DNA of 64,000 nucleotides from Strongylocentrotus purpuratus (lineage: Eukaryota > Echinodermata > Echinoidea > Camarodonta > Strongylocentrotidae), in assembly GCF_000002235.5 (NCBI RefSeq), contig NW_022145606.1, positions 49,288,685-49,352,684 of the forward strand, given 5' to 3'. The translations under genes were made by a program, and so were the position numbers. This document shows positions 44,223-55,244 of the stretch, piece by piece; position 1 is the first letter of the stretch, and each line of letters begins with the position of its first letter. The notes under the pieces were generated by a model. It was not told the origin of the DNA. It was given only the letters and a program-made list of their open reading frames with translations, and did no database searches.

Positions 44223-44657
44223 AGTTTTGTTTTTCACGTTCCTAGCGTATTTTTGTTTCCAAAGGTGTTAAATGTGTGTTATTTTAACACCTAGTACTTT
44301 GTTTAACTTAGTATAAAAAATCTGAATATCTTACAATTCAACGATTTCTTCAAGTAGGCCTACTTTTATTAATTTCTTCAACTGCTTAAAAGAAAGGCTA
44401 CAAATGCTTTTTTTGTAGAGCTGTTGTGTGAACAGTCTACTTAGTAATTCACATTTATAGACTGGTGCACATCATTATGCTTGATCATCCTCTCTTATCT
44501 GTCATTCTTTATTTGCTACCTATGATATTTGAATATTCATATGCAAAATAAACCCGTGAGGTTTATAGTACTGTTGTAAAGCCCACGGCAGTTCAACACA
44601 GGCAATCATGGAGTAAGGGTGCCTTCATCGAAGTGTCTTTGTAACTTTAAAACCACG
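44223..44657. other. Non-coding, no feature seen
   Basis: AT-rich DNA between the candidate polyadenylation site and the next MITE. Nothing recognised. Confidence 0.5.
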
Positions 44658-45389
44658 CAGGCGCGTAGCCAGGGGGCGGTCGTCCCCCCCCCCCCCCCAC
44701 CAAAAAAAGGAGAGAGAAAGAGAAGTAAAAAAGTGAGGAAGTAGGAAGAAAAAGGGAAAAGGAGTCGAGAAAGGTACAACGAATCGTCTTCTTTCGCTAA
44801 TAAAACGTCAAAGCTTCCGCGCTTCGCGCAGGAGGGGAGGAATGAATTCAGACAAGGATTAAGAGTCAAGAAAGGTACAACGAATCGTCTTCTTTCGCTA
44901 ATAATTTAATGAAACTTCAAATTTTTCGCGCTTCGTGCTGGAGGTGGAGGAAACTGACATCAGATAAGGATTAAGATTCGAGAACGGTACATCGAATCGT
45001 CTTCTTTCTCTAATAAATTAATAAAACGTCAAAGCTTCCGCGTTTCGCGCGGCGGGGGGGGGGGGAACTGAATACAGATAAGGATTAAGAGTCGAGAAAG
45101 GTCCAACGAATCGTCTTCTTTGTCTAATAATACGTCAAAGCTTCCGCGCTTCGCGCAGGAGGAGGGGGGGGGGGGAGAGACTGAATTCAGACAAGGATTA
45201 AGAGTCGAGAAAGGTACAAAGAATCGTCTTCTTTTAAAGCTTCGGCGCTTCGCGCGGGAGGGGGAAAACTACCCCCCCCTCCCTGCAACCATTCCCTAGG
45301 GAGCGCGCTTTGCGCGTTCTTTAAATGATTCGCACGCAAAGGGTGCTCATTATCGCCCCCCTAAAATAAAATCCTAGCTACACGCTTAG
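44658..45389. mobile_element. hAT-like MITE carrying a ~105-bp minisatellite
   Basis: The left end is CAGGCGCGTAGCCAGG and the right end CCTAGCTACACGCTTAG, near-inverted. AACCACG flanks both sides (44651-44657 and 45390-45396), extending to a one-mismatch octamer. About five tandem copies of a ~105-bp unit fill the interior (GTCGAGAAAGGTACAACGAA, TCGTCTTCTTTCGCTAATAA, AGCTTCCGCGCTTCGCGC). No coding. Confidence 0.65.
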
Positions 45390-45396
45390 AACCACG

Positions 45397-45936
45397 TCCT
45401 TTGCCTACCCACTCTACATTATCAAGTCATTATATCGAAAAATTTCGGCTCGCGCTTTGTGCTCTCATGGTTTAACTGCATATGGAATTCCGAACGTGGT
45501 TTAAACCTCCGATGCCATATTTCTTTAATATATTTAACCCATGTTAAAAACAATTATTTCAGGGGATTTATTTTAAATATCAAGGGTTTAGAATGCAGTG
45601 ATGTAAGGTCAATTTATAGAGAGAGAGAAGAAAAAAATCCTATTGGGTATATAATTTATACCCAAAAGGCAAAAAATACTGTGTTTCAAAGTAATCACCC
45701 TACCGCCCCCCCCCCCCCTCCCTAGTGGGTCTAAAAATCGGGATAAAGCAAAGAGAGAAGAAAAATGAAGGCTAAAAGGAAAAGGAATATTTTCTAAAAT
45801 GGTGACAACGGGGGGGGGGGGGGGGGGGGGGGCAGTCGGGGGGGAATCTTCAAACGGCGGGTCAAAAACAAATGATAGAGCCCCCCCCCCAAAAAAAAAA
45901 AAAAATAAAAATAAATAAATAAATAAATAATAATAA

Positions 45937-45975
<39 letters not shown>

Positions 45976-46391
45976 ATCATGAAAATCTTCCTAAGCCTAT
46001 GGCAGATATACATAATATTTATTGATATCCACCACGTGTTCGTCTACAATATTTGGTTTTAACTTACTAGTCTCGAGTATGTTCCAGGCATACTCGTGAT
46101 ACAGGCCCCGCAGTTGGGGGGCCTAGCTGTATGACGAGTATACTATCAGAGTCTCCTACAGGCCGCGCAACGGCATTGCGTGTTCTACAACACGGACATG
46201 GGGGCCTGTATAACGACTTTACTGTATACTCGTGAACAAGGCCCCATCTTATGCATTTTCATGACGGACAGCACGGTAGTATGGCAAGCCGTTTTATAAT
46301 TTAAACATATTTCTTGATATCAAGCATTCGATTTCTTGATATCACGCATTCATTTCTTGATATCAACAATTCATTTCTCCCTCCGATGGTA
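45397..46391. other. Non-coding with homopolymers and AAAT microsatellite
   Basis: Holds C and G homopolymers (45705-45720, 45810-45832), an (AAAT)n run at 45895-45975 and a small imperfect foldback around 46090-46245 (actcgtgatacaggcccc and complement). No gene. Confidence 0.5.
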
Positions 46392-46559
46392 GGGAAAATT
46401 CTACCATTTTACTCTCTGAAAATCAATTTTTAGGTACAATTTTGAACACCAACATAAATGTAGCAAAACAGATGCGGCGCGGGACGGAGCTAAACGTGTA
46501 TTGGGGTGTTTCTTAGATGACTTGGCCCGTCAATTCACTTCGTTTAGTACGTCTTGTCC

Positions 46560-47075
46560 CTAGCGGGGGGCCTCTCCCTCCCCGTTAACAAGAGAGAGAG
46601 AAGGAAAAGAAGGGAAAGGGAAAGAGGAGAGAAAGGGAAAGAAAGAAGAGGAAGAAGAAAAGAAGGAGATCGGGGGAGGGCCTCCCAGGCTGTTGCCCCC
46701 CCCCCACAACAACAACAAAAAAGAGAGAGAAGGGGGGGGGGGGTAAGGGAAAGAGAAGAGCTAAAGGGAACAAAACAGAGGAAGAAAAGAAAAGGGTGAA
46801 ACGTAGGGGAGATCAGTTGCGATTAATCCCGCCAAAAAATGTAGATCGGGGGGAGGGCCGAAACGCCCTTGCCCACCTCCCAGGAAACTTAACAGAGACA
46901 GAGAAAAGGAAGGAAAGGAAAATTGAAATGGAAAGAGAAGAGAAGATAAGAGAAAGGGAAACAAGGACAAAAAGAGGAAGAAGAAAGGTAAGGGAGATTA
47001 GTTGCGATTTTTCCAGCCAACATGGTGTGGATCGGGGGACGAAATGCCCTTCCTCCCCCTACCCCCACTCAGCAA

Positions 47076-47108
<33 letters not shown>

Positions 47109-47220
47109 TAGAGAGAGAGTAGGAAGGGAAGGGAGAGGGAAAGGGAAAGAGGAGAGAAAGGCCGGAAAAGCAAATATAGAGGAAGAAAATGGAAAAGAGG
47201 GAAAAGAAGACATTTTAATT
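46560..47220. repeat. Purine-rich tract with GATCGGGGG spacers
   Basis: GA-rich strand (agagaaagggaaag) interrupted by blocks GATCAGTTGCGATTAATCC and GATCGGGGGGAGGGCCG, and again by GATTAGTTGCGATTTTTCC. The ORFs here are shadows of the repeat. The complementary pyrimidine tract is at 51660-52240. Confidence 0.75.
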
Positions 47221-47619
47221 GAATAAAATACGTATATACATATTCTTTTGTTTAAACTTTAAGCTGTCCTCCAAATTTCCTGTGCCCCTACCCTTGTACC
47301 CTTGTACCCTGATTCCCCCCTCCCTCCAAGTTGACAACCCTTTGTCAATTTCAGGAAATAGAGTGGATGTATTTAGGGGCGTTTCAATGTTTAATATAGG
47401 AGTAGGGGGAGGAGTTCAAAAAGAGTTAAAATGGGCTTGAAAGGGGTGTTAATTTAAAATTAGGGGGGGGGGGTAGCTTGAGGTTTAAACAAATTTAAGG
47501 GGGCAACTCAAATTGAAAATTGAGTTTAATTTAAAAATATGATATTAACAGAATTATTAAAAGGGAGGGCACAACTGAAAATAGACACTGAACAAATTTT
47601 AAAAATAAAAATAATAATA

Positions 47620-47900
47620 AAATCGAACGCAAAGAGAGGGCACCAAGTTAAAGATATAGACGGGTAGAAGTGAAAATGCGGTTTAAGGGTTTTGGGTACA
47701 TAATATCCATTCAATATTGTTTAAATATAGCCTTCAGAGGTTTATATGGCAATACTTTAAACTAAATTTGAAAAAAAGCAGAAATATCTGCCCAAATGTT
47801 CAATGTTGAAGTACATTCACGATATTTTCCAGACCGGATCGATGTGATAATTTTCCAAATATATATCAATTAGTAGGCGGTTTCCCCGCAAAATTTGTAT
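47620..47900. repeat. Dispersed repeat family R1, partial copy
   Basis: Matches 55340-55440 and, inverted, 55840-56010 (AGAAATATCTGCCCAAATGT; ATCCATTCAATATTGTTT; CTTCAGAGGTTTATATGGCA). Diverged and non-coding. Confidence 0.55.
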
Positions 47901-48114
47901 TGTCACGTATTTAATCAAAAACATATTTTTTCACAGTCATGATTGGTAAAGAGCTTCAATTTCATTATTTGAGAGGGGTGTTTCTCAAACTGGTCTTTAC
48001 ATTTTAATTGGAAAAAAAATATGTATATACATGTACATATCCTATTTTAATAATTTTAAGCTGTCCTCCAAATTGATGCATTTACCCCTTCCCATTACAA
48101 TATTTAGTGCGCCG

Positions 48115-48977
48115 CACAGTGGGCCAGGGAGGAACCAAAGTGCGCCAAAACTCATGTTTGGGGATTTACTTTTTATAAATCCAGAGGAAATGTTTAGATT
48201 TCCAGGGATTTTCGCTTAAATGTTATTACCAACATTTTCTCTGATGTCTAAGCTTTAAGTTGATACCAGATTTGGCTGCCCGATTCTGCCCGTTATTATG
48301 TTAGAGCCGTTTTCCTTGCAACATTGCCCCGAAAAATGTGTTTATTTTGGTCCGCGGTGTCAGAACAAGTGTCACGCGCCCCCTCGTGCAGTGATTTATG
48401 ACCACGAATCCCTCCTAAAAACCCCACATTTTTCGGGGCAATGTGGCAAGGGAAATCGGCTCTAACATAACAACGGGCAAGATCGGGCAGCCAAATTTGG
48501 TATCAACTTGAAGCTTAGACATCAGAAAAAATGGTGGTATTAAAATTTAAGCGGTACACCGCGGAGATCTAAACATTTCTTCTGGATTTATAAAAAACAT
48601 GGATAATTAGTCCCTTTTTCAGTGAATTACCCTATAATATATCATGAAGATTGTGTTTCTATTAATTTTAACCCACTCATTCAACAAAAATGAACTATCA
48701 GGAATATGTGAGAGCAATTACATATCAATAAATTAAAACATTCATATTGAATTGAAAGATTTATAAAAGAAGTCACTTTTGCACTAAAACTGTGAATATG
48801 TAGGATTTTGCTGTTTGAAGTAGTAAATTTATGCCCTTATTGTGCATACCGGAATTAAATATTTCACTGAGGTATTCCTCTATGTATTACCTTTCAACTG
48901 GGCAAGAAAAAAATAGAAAAAAATAAATCACCCAAACTTAGTTTTGGCGCACTTTGGTTCCTTCCTGGCCCACTGTG
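48115..48977. mobile_element. Transib-like non-autonomous element with CACAGTG ends
   Basis: Inverted termini of ~38 bp with one mismatch begin CACAGTGGGCCAGG and contain GGAACCAAAGTGCG, then CCAAAACT. CGCCG lies directly on each side (48110-48114 and 48978-48982). CACAGTG-type termini and a 5-bp GC-rich duplication of CGNCG form are hallmarks of the Transib superfamily, which shares ancestry with RAG1. The interior is a long inverted repeat (about 48165-48345 against 48415-48600) plus ~310 bp of unpaired DNA before the right terminus. No transposase frame. Confidence 0.75.
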
Positions 48978-49049
48978 CGCCGTTGCTAGGAAATATATTT
49001 CACCCCCTCCTCTCCCACTTGTTATTTATTTTTAATTTCGACATCATCC

Positions 49050-49440
49050 CTTAGAATGCAAAGGGGTGTGCCCCCAACCTTATACCCTGATAACCCCCCC
49101 CTCCCCCTCCAAGTTGACACCCGTATGTAAATTTCGGAAAATAGAAAGGAATGTTAATATTATAAATTGTACAGAGAGAGAGAGAGGGAGGGAGAGAGAG
49201 AAGGACGGGAGCTAATGTATCCGTGTCTTTATCCGTGTCCTTGCGCTTGTCCCTGACCTCGTCTTGAGTCTTGACTATCGTCATCGTGTTCAATGTTCTA
49301 CTTAACAGCCTATGAAAATATGCAACTACTAAATGTATTAATTTATGGAATCTTCGACCGCTCTTGAGTGTTGGAGCATTAACACATGTGACATGTACAC
49401 AGTCACAGAGCCGGCGGAGCGACTTCCAAAGTGGGGGGGG
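49050..49440. other. Non-coding, GA microsatellite
   Basis: Contains a C-rich stretch related to 47290-47345 (cctgattcccccctccctccaagttgaca) and a short GA run at 49172-49202. No gene. Confidence 0.45.
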
Positions 49441-50870
49441 GGGGCACCAACAAAAAAGGGCACTTTCGGGAGAAAAAAGGGCACCTTCAAAGGGAATTTT
49501 AAAGCAAAAATAGACAAGTTTTTAGATATTGGTATATACCCATATATTATGATTACATTATCAGGGATGATTTCAATATTTGTTTCTCGTTATAAATCAT
49601 ATAAGATATAGTTTAAGCATCATACTTTGCAGTTGGGTGTGATGGTCTGAAAATTCATTTGCGAGCGAGGACATTTTTTTAGATTTGTGAGGTCGCAGTG
49701 CGAAAAATTACATCTTATAAAGAGGAAAAACCCAATCCTGAATGGTGTTATAAACACATTCACATAACGGAAGACTGAAAAGACCTTTGATTAGTAACAC
49801 TAAATGCGAGCGAGCGTAGCGAGCGTGCTTTGGGGGAAATTTCTCTTAGTCGCTTGAAGCACGTTTAATGATGAGAGGAAAAGGGAACACTTATCGATAA
49901 GACACTTATTAGAAAAGAAAATGAGCACGTGTCAAAGTGCAAAGGCTAATTAACAGAGGTGAAAATGGGGCACTTCTTACACCTAAAAAAAGAGGCACTC
50001 ACCAGGGATGAAAAAGACACTTATGACAATGGGAAATGGGAATTTATCGACGGAAAAAATGCAGTCATCAGATTTTAAAGGGGCATTTATAAGAAGTGAG
50101 AAGGGGGAAGTGGCTCCAATTAAGATGAAAAGGGGGTAATTATGAGAAGAGGAAGGGGCACTTATAAGAAGGAAAATAAGCATGTATTAGGAAGGAAAGG
50201 GGGACGTGTCAAATAAAAGGGGAATTTATTAGATATGAAAAGAGCATTTATCAGGAGAGGAAGGGGCACTTGTCAAGGTAAAACGATTTTCTCTTAGAAT
50301 TTAATAGGGTCATTTACAAGAGATGAAAAAGAGATTTATGAGAAGAGGAAGGGGATATTTTTAATGGGGGCACTTATCATAAGGAAAAGGGGCACTGATT
50401 AGAAAGGAAAGGGGGTGCATGGGAAAATATAAGGTTCGCTTATCCAAGTTAAAAAAGGTTAGTTATTAAACGGGGAAGGGGCACTTCTTACAAGGCAAAA
50501 AGGGCACTTGTCAAAGAAAAAGGGGCACCTCTCAGATTTGAATAGGGTAATTATCAGAGGTGAAGAGGCGCTTATCAAAAGTGAAAAGGGGCACTTACTA
50601 GAGATTAAAAAGGGCACTTGTGAGAATGAAAAATGGACACTTATTGCAAAGGAACATGGGAACTTGTCGAAGGAAAATTGGTACGTGTCAAAATAAAAGG
50701 GGTACTTATCAGAGTCAGAAAGGGGAAGGTGCACTTTTTAAAAGTATAGTGGCACTTGTCAAATTAAAAGGGGTACTTTTTCTATGTAAAAAGGGGCACT
50801 TCTTACAACGGTAAGGGACACTTTTCCTGTAGGAAGGGGCAATTTTGGGGTACTTCAAAAGTTGGGGGGG
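49440..50870. repeat. Degenerate GGGGCACTTAT repeat field
   Basis: Some 40 irregular units built on aaaaggggcacttatcagaa, spaced 20-40 bp and heavily diverged, between G-runs at 49433 and 50866. The strand is A/G-rich. Small open frames here are repeat artefacts. Confidence 0.65.
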
Positions 50871-51660
50871 GGGGATGTGCCCCGCTGAACGGTTTTTTTA
50901 AAGTGGGTGGAGGAGGATAAAGTATTTACGTTCAGATACAGCGTAGCGTAAATTGGCGTGGGGTCTAGGGCAAACCCCGGTGGGGAATAAGGGGTGGAAC
51001 CCCCGGAAGCTTAGGGGTATGGGCATTTAATTACGGTCAAATGAGCATATTTCGATACCTTATTCATGATACTGACATGTCACTAATTGGCGTGTGGTCC
51101 AGGGGACGCAGCCCCCAGAAGCTCAGGATTTTAAGGGATTAAATTACCGTCTGATGAGCATCCAGAGGCCCGCCTTAGAGCCCTGGGTGGGGACCAGGGG
51201 TTTTTAGGCTTTTAATTACGGTCAGCTGACCATATTTTGATACTTTATTTGTGACACATGCAGGTCACTCTTTTTTCTTTCCTTCTATCTTTCTTTCTAT
51301 TTCTCTTTAATATACTTTTTAAACAAAGAGGGAGAGGGAGGTCAAGCCCCCTGAGCCCCATCGTTCTGCGGACCCTGGCATATTGGCCTCTTTATAAGCA
51401 TATTTCTTGCCTGACTGTAAATTTTTGAATTTGTCATTTTCCAACAAATACATACAAAAATTTAGTGAACTAAAATGCGAGGAAAAATCCCGAAAAATTA
51501 TGTCATTTAAGCAAAATTTGTAAATCACTGGTATTGATTTAGAAATAAACCACGTTGAAAATTTTGTTAGGGTCAAATGCCCCGAGCCCCCCCCCCCCCC
51601 CCCCCCCCCCCCCCGCAGTACGCCAGGGTTGCTCAGGTGCGTATTTGGCGCTTGGTCTCA
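50871..51660. other. Non-coding interior of the foldback structure
   Basis: Contains two loose repeats of text like TTAATTACGGTCA with CATATTT (51025-51060, 51140-51240), then a C run of about 30 at 51585-51614. No gene. Confidence 0.4.
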
Positions 51661-51769
51661 ATGACAAAAGAAGATTATTTTCCCTTCTTTTCCCCCTTTT
51701 CTTGTCTTCATCGTTTTTATTTTCTTTCACTCTCTTTCCTCCTTCCCCTTCCCTTCCTATCCATTCTTT

Positions 51770-51821
<52 letters not shown>

Positions 51822-52175
51822 TGCTGAGGTGGGGGGGGGGGGCGGCGAGAGGCAAGGGCATTTTGCCCCCCCCCCCCCCCGATCCACGACTGGTCGGCGA
51901 TATCCCCCTTCTTTTTTTTTCTTCCTCTTTTTTTCCTTCCCTTTATCTCCTCTTTTCCTTTTTTTTTCTTTCTCTTTCCTTCCTGCTCTCTGTTTTTGCT
52001 GCGGGGGGGGGGGGGAGGCAACAGCATGGGCAAGGTCCTTTCGGCTCCCCCTATCTCCTTCTTTTCCCCTTTTCTTTTCTTCTTCCTCTTCTTTTTTCCC
52101 CTTTCTCTTTTCTTTCCCTTTCCCTTCTTTTCCTTCTCCCCCTCTCTCCTTTTTTTTTTTTTTTTTAAATTTGTT

Positions 52176-52206
<31 letters not shown>

Positions 52207-52240
52207 GGGGGGGAGGCCCCCGCGCTGGGCCCCATCTTTT
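51660..52240. repeat. Pyrimidine-rich tract, mirror of 46560-47220
   Basis: CT-rich strand (tctctctctc, tttccttccc) with CCCCGATCCACGACTGGTCG-like and GGGGGGAGGC spacers. It is the inverted counterpart of the left purine arm. Long open frames on both strands are low-complexity artefacts. Confidence 0.7.
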
Positions 52241-52799
52241 CCCTTGATCTGCGCCTGGCTTACGCTTGGTTCGTGTGCATTCCATGTGCTCATCTGCAGA
52301 GATCTGCGGCCAAAATAAAACAAAAAATATTAAAAATTGACCTAGTCCCAATCAATTCCTTTTAGTTCCCTTTCAGCCCACGCCCTTAATTGCAAAACAG
52401 CCTGAGCCCCTCCTCACCCCCTCCTTGCTTGCGACAAGACGTATTAAAAAATATATATAATGAATTGACAGGCCAAGTCGGGCTATCTAAGATGCCACAA
52501 TTCTAGCTCCGTCCCGCGCAACATCTGTTTCCCTTTTTTGGTGTTCAAACTGTAAACTTTTCAGAGAGTAAAATGCCAGAATTTTCCCATTTGAGAAGTG
52601 ATAAAGTATAATTAAAAGATACAAACCAGTCTTATAAGGACTAAATACTACGAACTATACTGTAACACTAACACAATCATACTCGCCTCGATCGTGTAAC
52701 TTTGCATAACAAAATTCGCGACACGGCCGAAAAGGCTACCCGGCGGCCCGCTATAACAAGTGCTCTGATTCGCCAGAGTTAAATATACGTACACATGTT

Positions 52800-53155
52800 T
52801 AACATGCGTTACTGTATTTCCCGTTTTGTGTACGTAAACGATAATCCTGCACAGCAATTGGCCGATCAACTACCGCAAGCACTACAACTAACTACCGCAA
52901 GCTACCACTCAGTACCGCAAGCTCGCGTGCGATATATGGCGGCGATGGCGTTCCATAGCCAATTGCCTACGCCGTAGGTACGCGGTGCCTACGCACAGGG
53001 TACGTAACTATACGCCGATCGTACGCAAGCCTACGCGGGGACTACGCTGAAGCATCAATTTATTCATGAGTATGCAGCTTAACTTCGGCGTAGTCGGTAC
53101 GCAACACTACGCAACTCTACGCAGATCCGGCGTGAAAGGGGCTTTACGAATGATA
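52800..53155. repeat. TACGC/ACCGCAAGC subterminal repeat block
   Basis: Three ACTACCGCAAGC-like units (52868-52925), then GCCTACGCCGTAGGTACGC and further TACGCAA units, ending ATCCGGCGTGAAAGGGGCTT. Related to 40933-41190 and probably the other end type of the same DNA transposon family. Confidence 0.5.
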
Positions 53156-54800
53156 TCAAATCTTTATAAGACGGGGTATCAGCAGAGGATGCTATCATCA
53201 AGTATTAGCAATGTCTTTCTGTTTAAAGGCACACTGTCCTACTTGTAGCTACTTGCTCCCTCTATATAAAAAAAAAACTTCCCCAATCGGTGCCTGTTGG
53301 TCCCCCATGGTCCTCTTTTTCTTATGTTAAATGAGAGCTGAGCTAATGAGATAGCCACCTGTCACAGTGACCTCGCTGGCTCGCTGTGTGGTCTAATTCC
53401 TTCTGACTGAAGTAGTAAAGTCTGCCTTTAAAGAAGTAAATATAGGGGTGGGATACAAATTCTGAACCAAAACCGTCCAGTATCTCCAAGTTTGGTACCG
53501 CATTTAAACCACATTTATATCAAAACAGAGTAGGCTAATATTTCTCCTTGTCCAAACCAACTTTACCTTGAAACCAATTGATAACTCGGTATAAACAGTG
53601 GCGTATGTTATGGGTAATGGCGCCCAGAGCAATCAATGATACCTTTTAAAGCAATAATGGTTTATGTATATATATAAATATTGCATACCAGTGCCTCTCT
53701 CTCTCTCTCGCTCTGTCTCTCCTTTTCTTCGGTTATTCTCCTCTATACCTTTTCCACTACCTCCATATTAATCTGATATCACGTGCAAATGTCTAATAAT
53801 GCTATGTTTATTTGTAATATGTTGTATTTTTCTGGCCTTTTATACTCTACTTCTTTCATACATTTTATGTTTATAATGTTATTGTTGATATCCCTTTGTA
53901 AATGTGATATTATTCTAGTTGTAAACTAACCCTTAATATACCAATAAATAACTGAATATATAAACTAATAAGTAAACAATTACCATCATCATCACCATCA
54001 TCATTAGTATTATTATTTATAGGTAGTACAAGTAAATACTTAAAGTCTAATTCTATGAATCCTGAATACAAATCATTATTTTTCTAAAATATAAAACAGT
54101 AAATGAACTACTCACGTTCTGTGTATATCAGGCCTTTAAATGCAGATCAATGACGTCATTCGCTGCCTTTAGTTTAGATAAACGGCGGGTTGTTTCAATG
54201 TAATAATAATTGAGGAATAATGAACTATAAACTACTAGTAGTCATGTCTATAACGATATAGTCCGTACTGGCAGTCCGTGTAGAAGTATCCCTGTTTAAC
54301 ACGGCGGTGCTTACGGCTCAAGTAGACCTAAACTTGGAGGATGATGAGACTAATTATTTGAGCATGAGTCTCAAGAAACAATTCCTGTCGTTTGAAATGT
54401 GTTGACTGTCCGGATTCGCTTGCACTTGAATCATCTAATGTGCTCAATAAGCCTGCTTGATATAATGATAAAAGTAAACTCAAAAAGTGCACAAATTGTG
54501 ATACTCAGCTCCAGGCAGACCACTTCATATAAGTCCAAGAGAAAGAAATTACATGCATCGTCAGCAAGTCCAACCGAACGGGATCAAGTCGAAGTTTGTG
54601 ATTGGCCTAACTTTTGCACGTGATGGTGACGTCATAAATCTCGTAACCCAGACAGTACGTGTGCGCGCTCGCGCGCGCGCACGTGTGTTTGTGTGTGTAG
54701 ATCATTTGGTAGATCATTTCCCCTGGAACTTCAAACACTTTTTGACTCGGTGATGATCTAGTTTAAGGAAAGCAGGCGCATTGATAGAGATGAATTAAAT
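53156..54800. other. Non-coding, no gene seen
   Basis: AT-rich DNA with a solitary CAGTGGCGTA-type end at 53598, a CT run at 53694-53720 and an alternating CG/CA stretch at 54655-54700. No exon recognised. Confidence 0.5.
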
Positions 54801-55080
54801 GAGTCTGAGAATGAATAATAGAAAGAAAGAGAGAGGCGAAAAATTATTGAGTGAGGGAGTGAGTTTGCGTGTGAGAGAGATTAAATAAGTGGGAGAGAAA
54901 GAGAGAGAGAGAGAAATAGATTGATTGAGGAAGTAGAGAGAGAGAGATGGTGTAAGAGAATAGATGGAATGAGTGTGTTTGAGAGACAGAGATTTAGTTA
55001 TAGTGAGTTAGTGATAGAGAAAGATTGATTGAGGTGAGGGGAGAAATGTGTTGTATGAGTGGATGTTATGGCATAATGCA
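54800..55080. repeat. Degenerate GAGA-rich tract
   Basis: Interrupted GA repeats with gattgattgagg units, related to 37640-37745. No coding. Confidence 0.6.
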
Positions 55081-55244
55081 CTACATCCACTCCTATCTTA
55101 TTCCTTAGAATTTTTCTTATTATATTCATATGGTGCTAGTATAGTGATGAATAACTGATTTATCAAAAATATATGCAGATCCTATTTACGTAATGCCTGA
55201 AAAAGAATATAAAAATAAATGTAAACATCATTTCGTGCTACCCC

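Larger units (their letters stand above)
46392..52588. mobile_element. 6.2-kb inverted-repeat (foldback) structure
   Basis: The left terminus (46392-46560) and right terminus (52435-52588) are inverted copies of about 160 bp at roughly 75% identity. They start GGGAAAATTCT and share CATTTTACTCTCTGAAAA, GCGCGGGACGGAGCTA and ACGTCTTGTC. Inside, purine-rich DNA on the left arm (46570-47220) mirrors pyrimidine-rich DNA on the right (51660-52240). The centre contains a Transib-like element, an R1 copy and a GGGCACTT repeat field. No transposase and no clear target duplication. Whether it moved as one unit is inference. Confidence 0.5.

Noticed and set aside
51577-52365. A 262-codon plus-strand frame rich in Ser, Phe, Leu and Pro
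   Set aside because: It lies wholly in the pyrimidine-rich tract; an equally long frame is open on the other strand and there is no domain.
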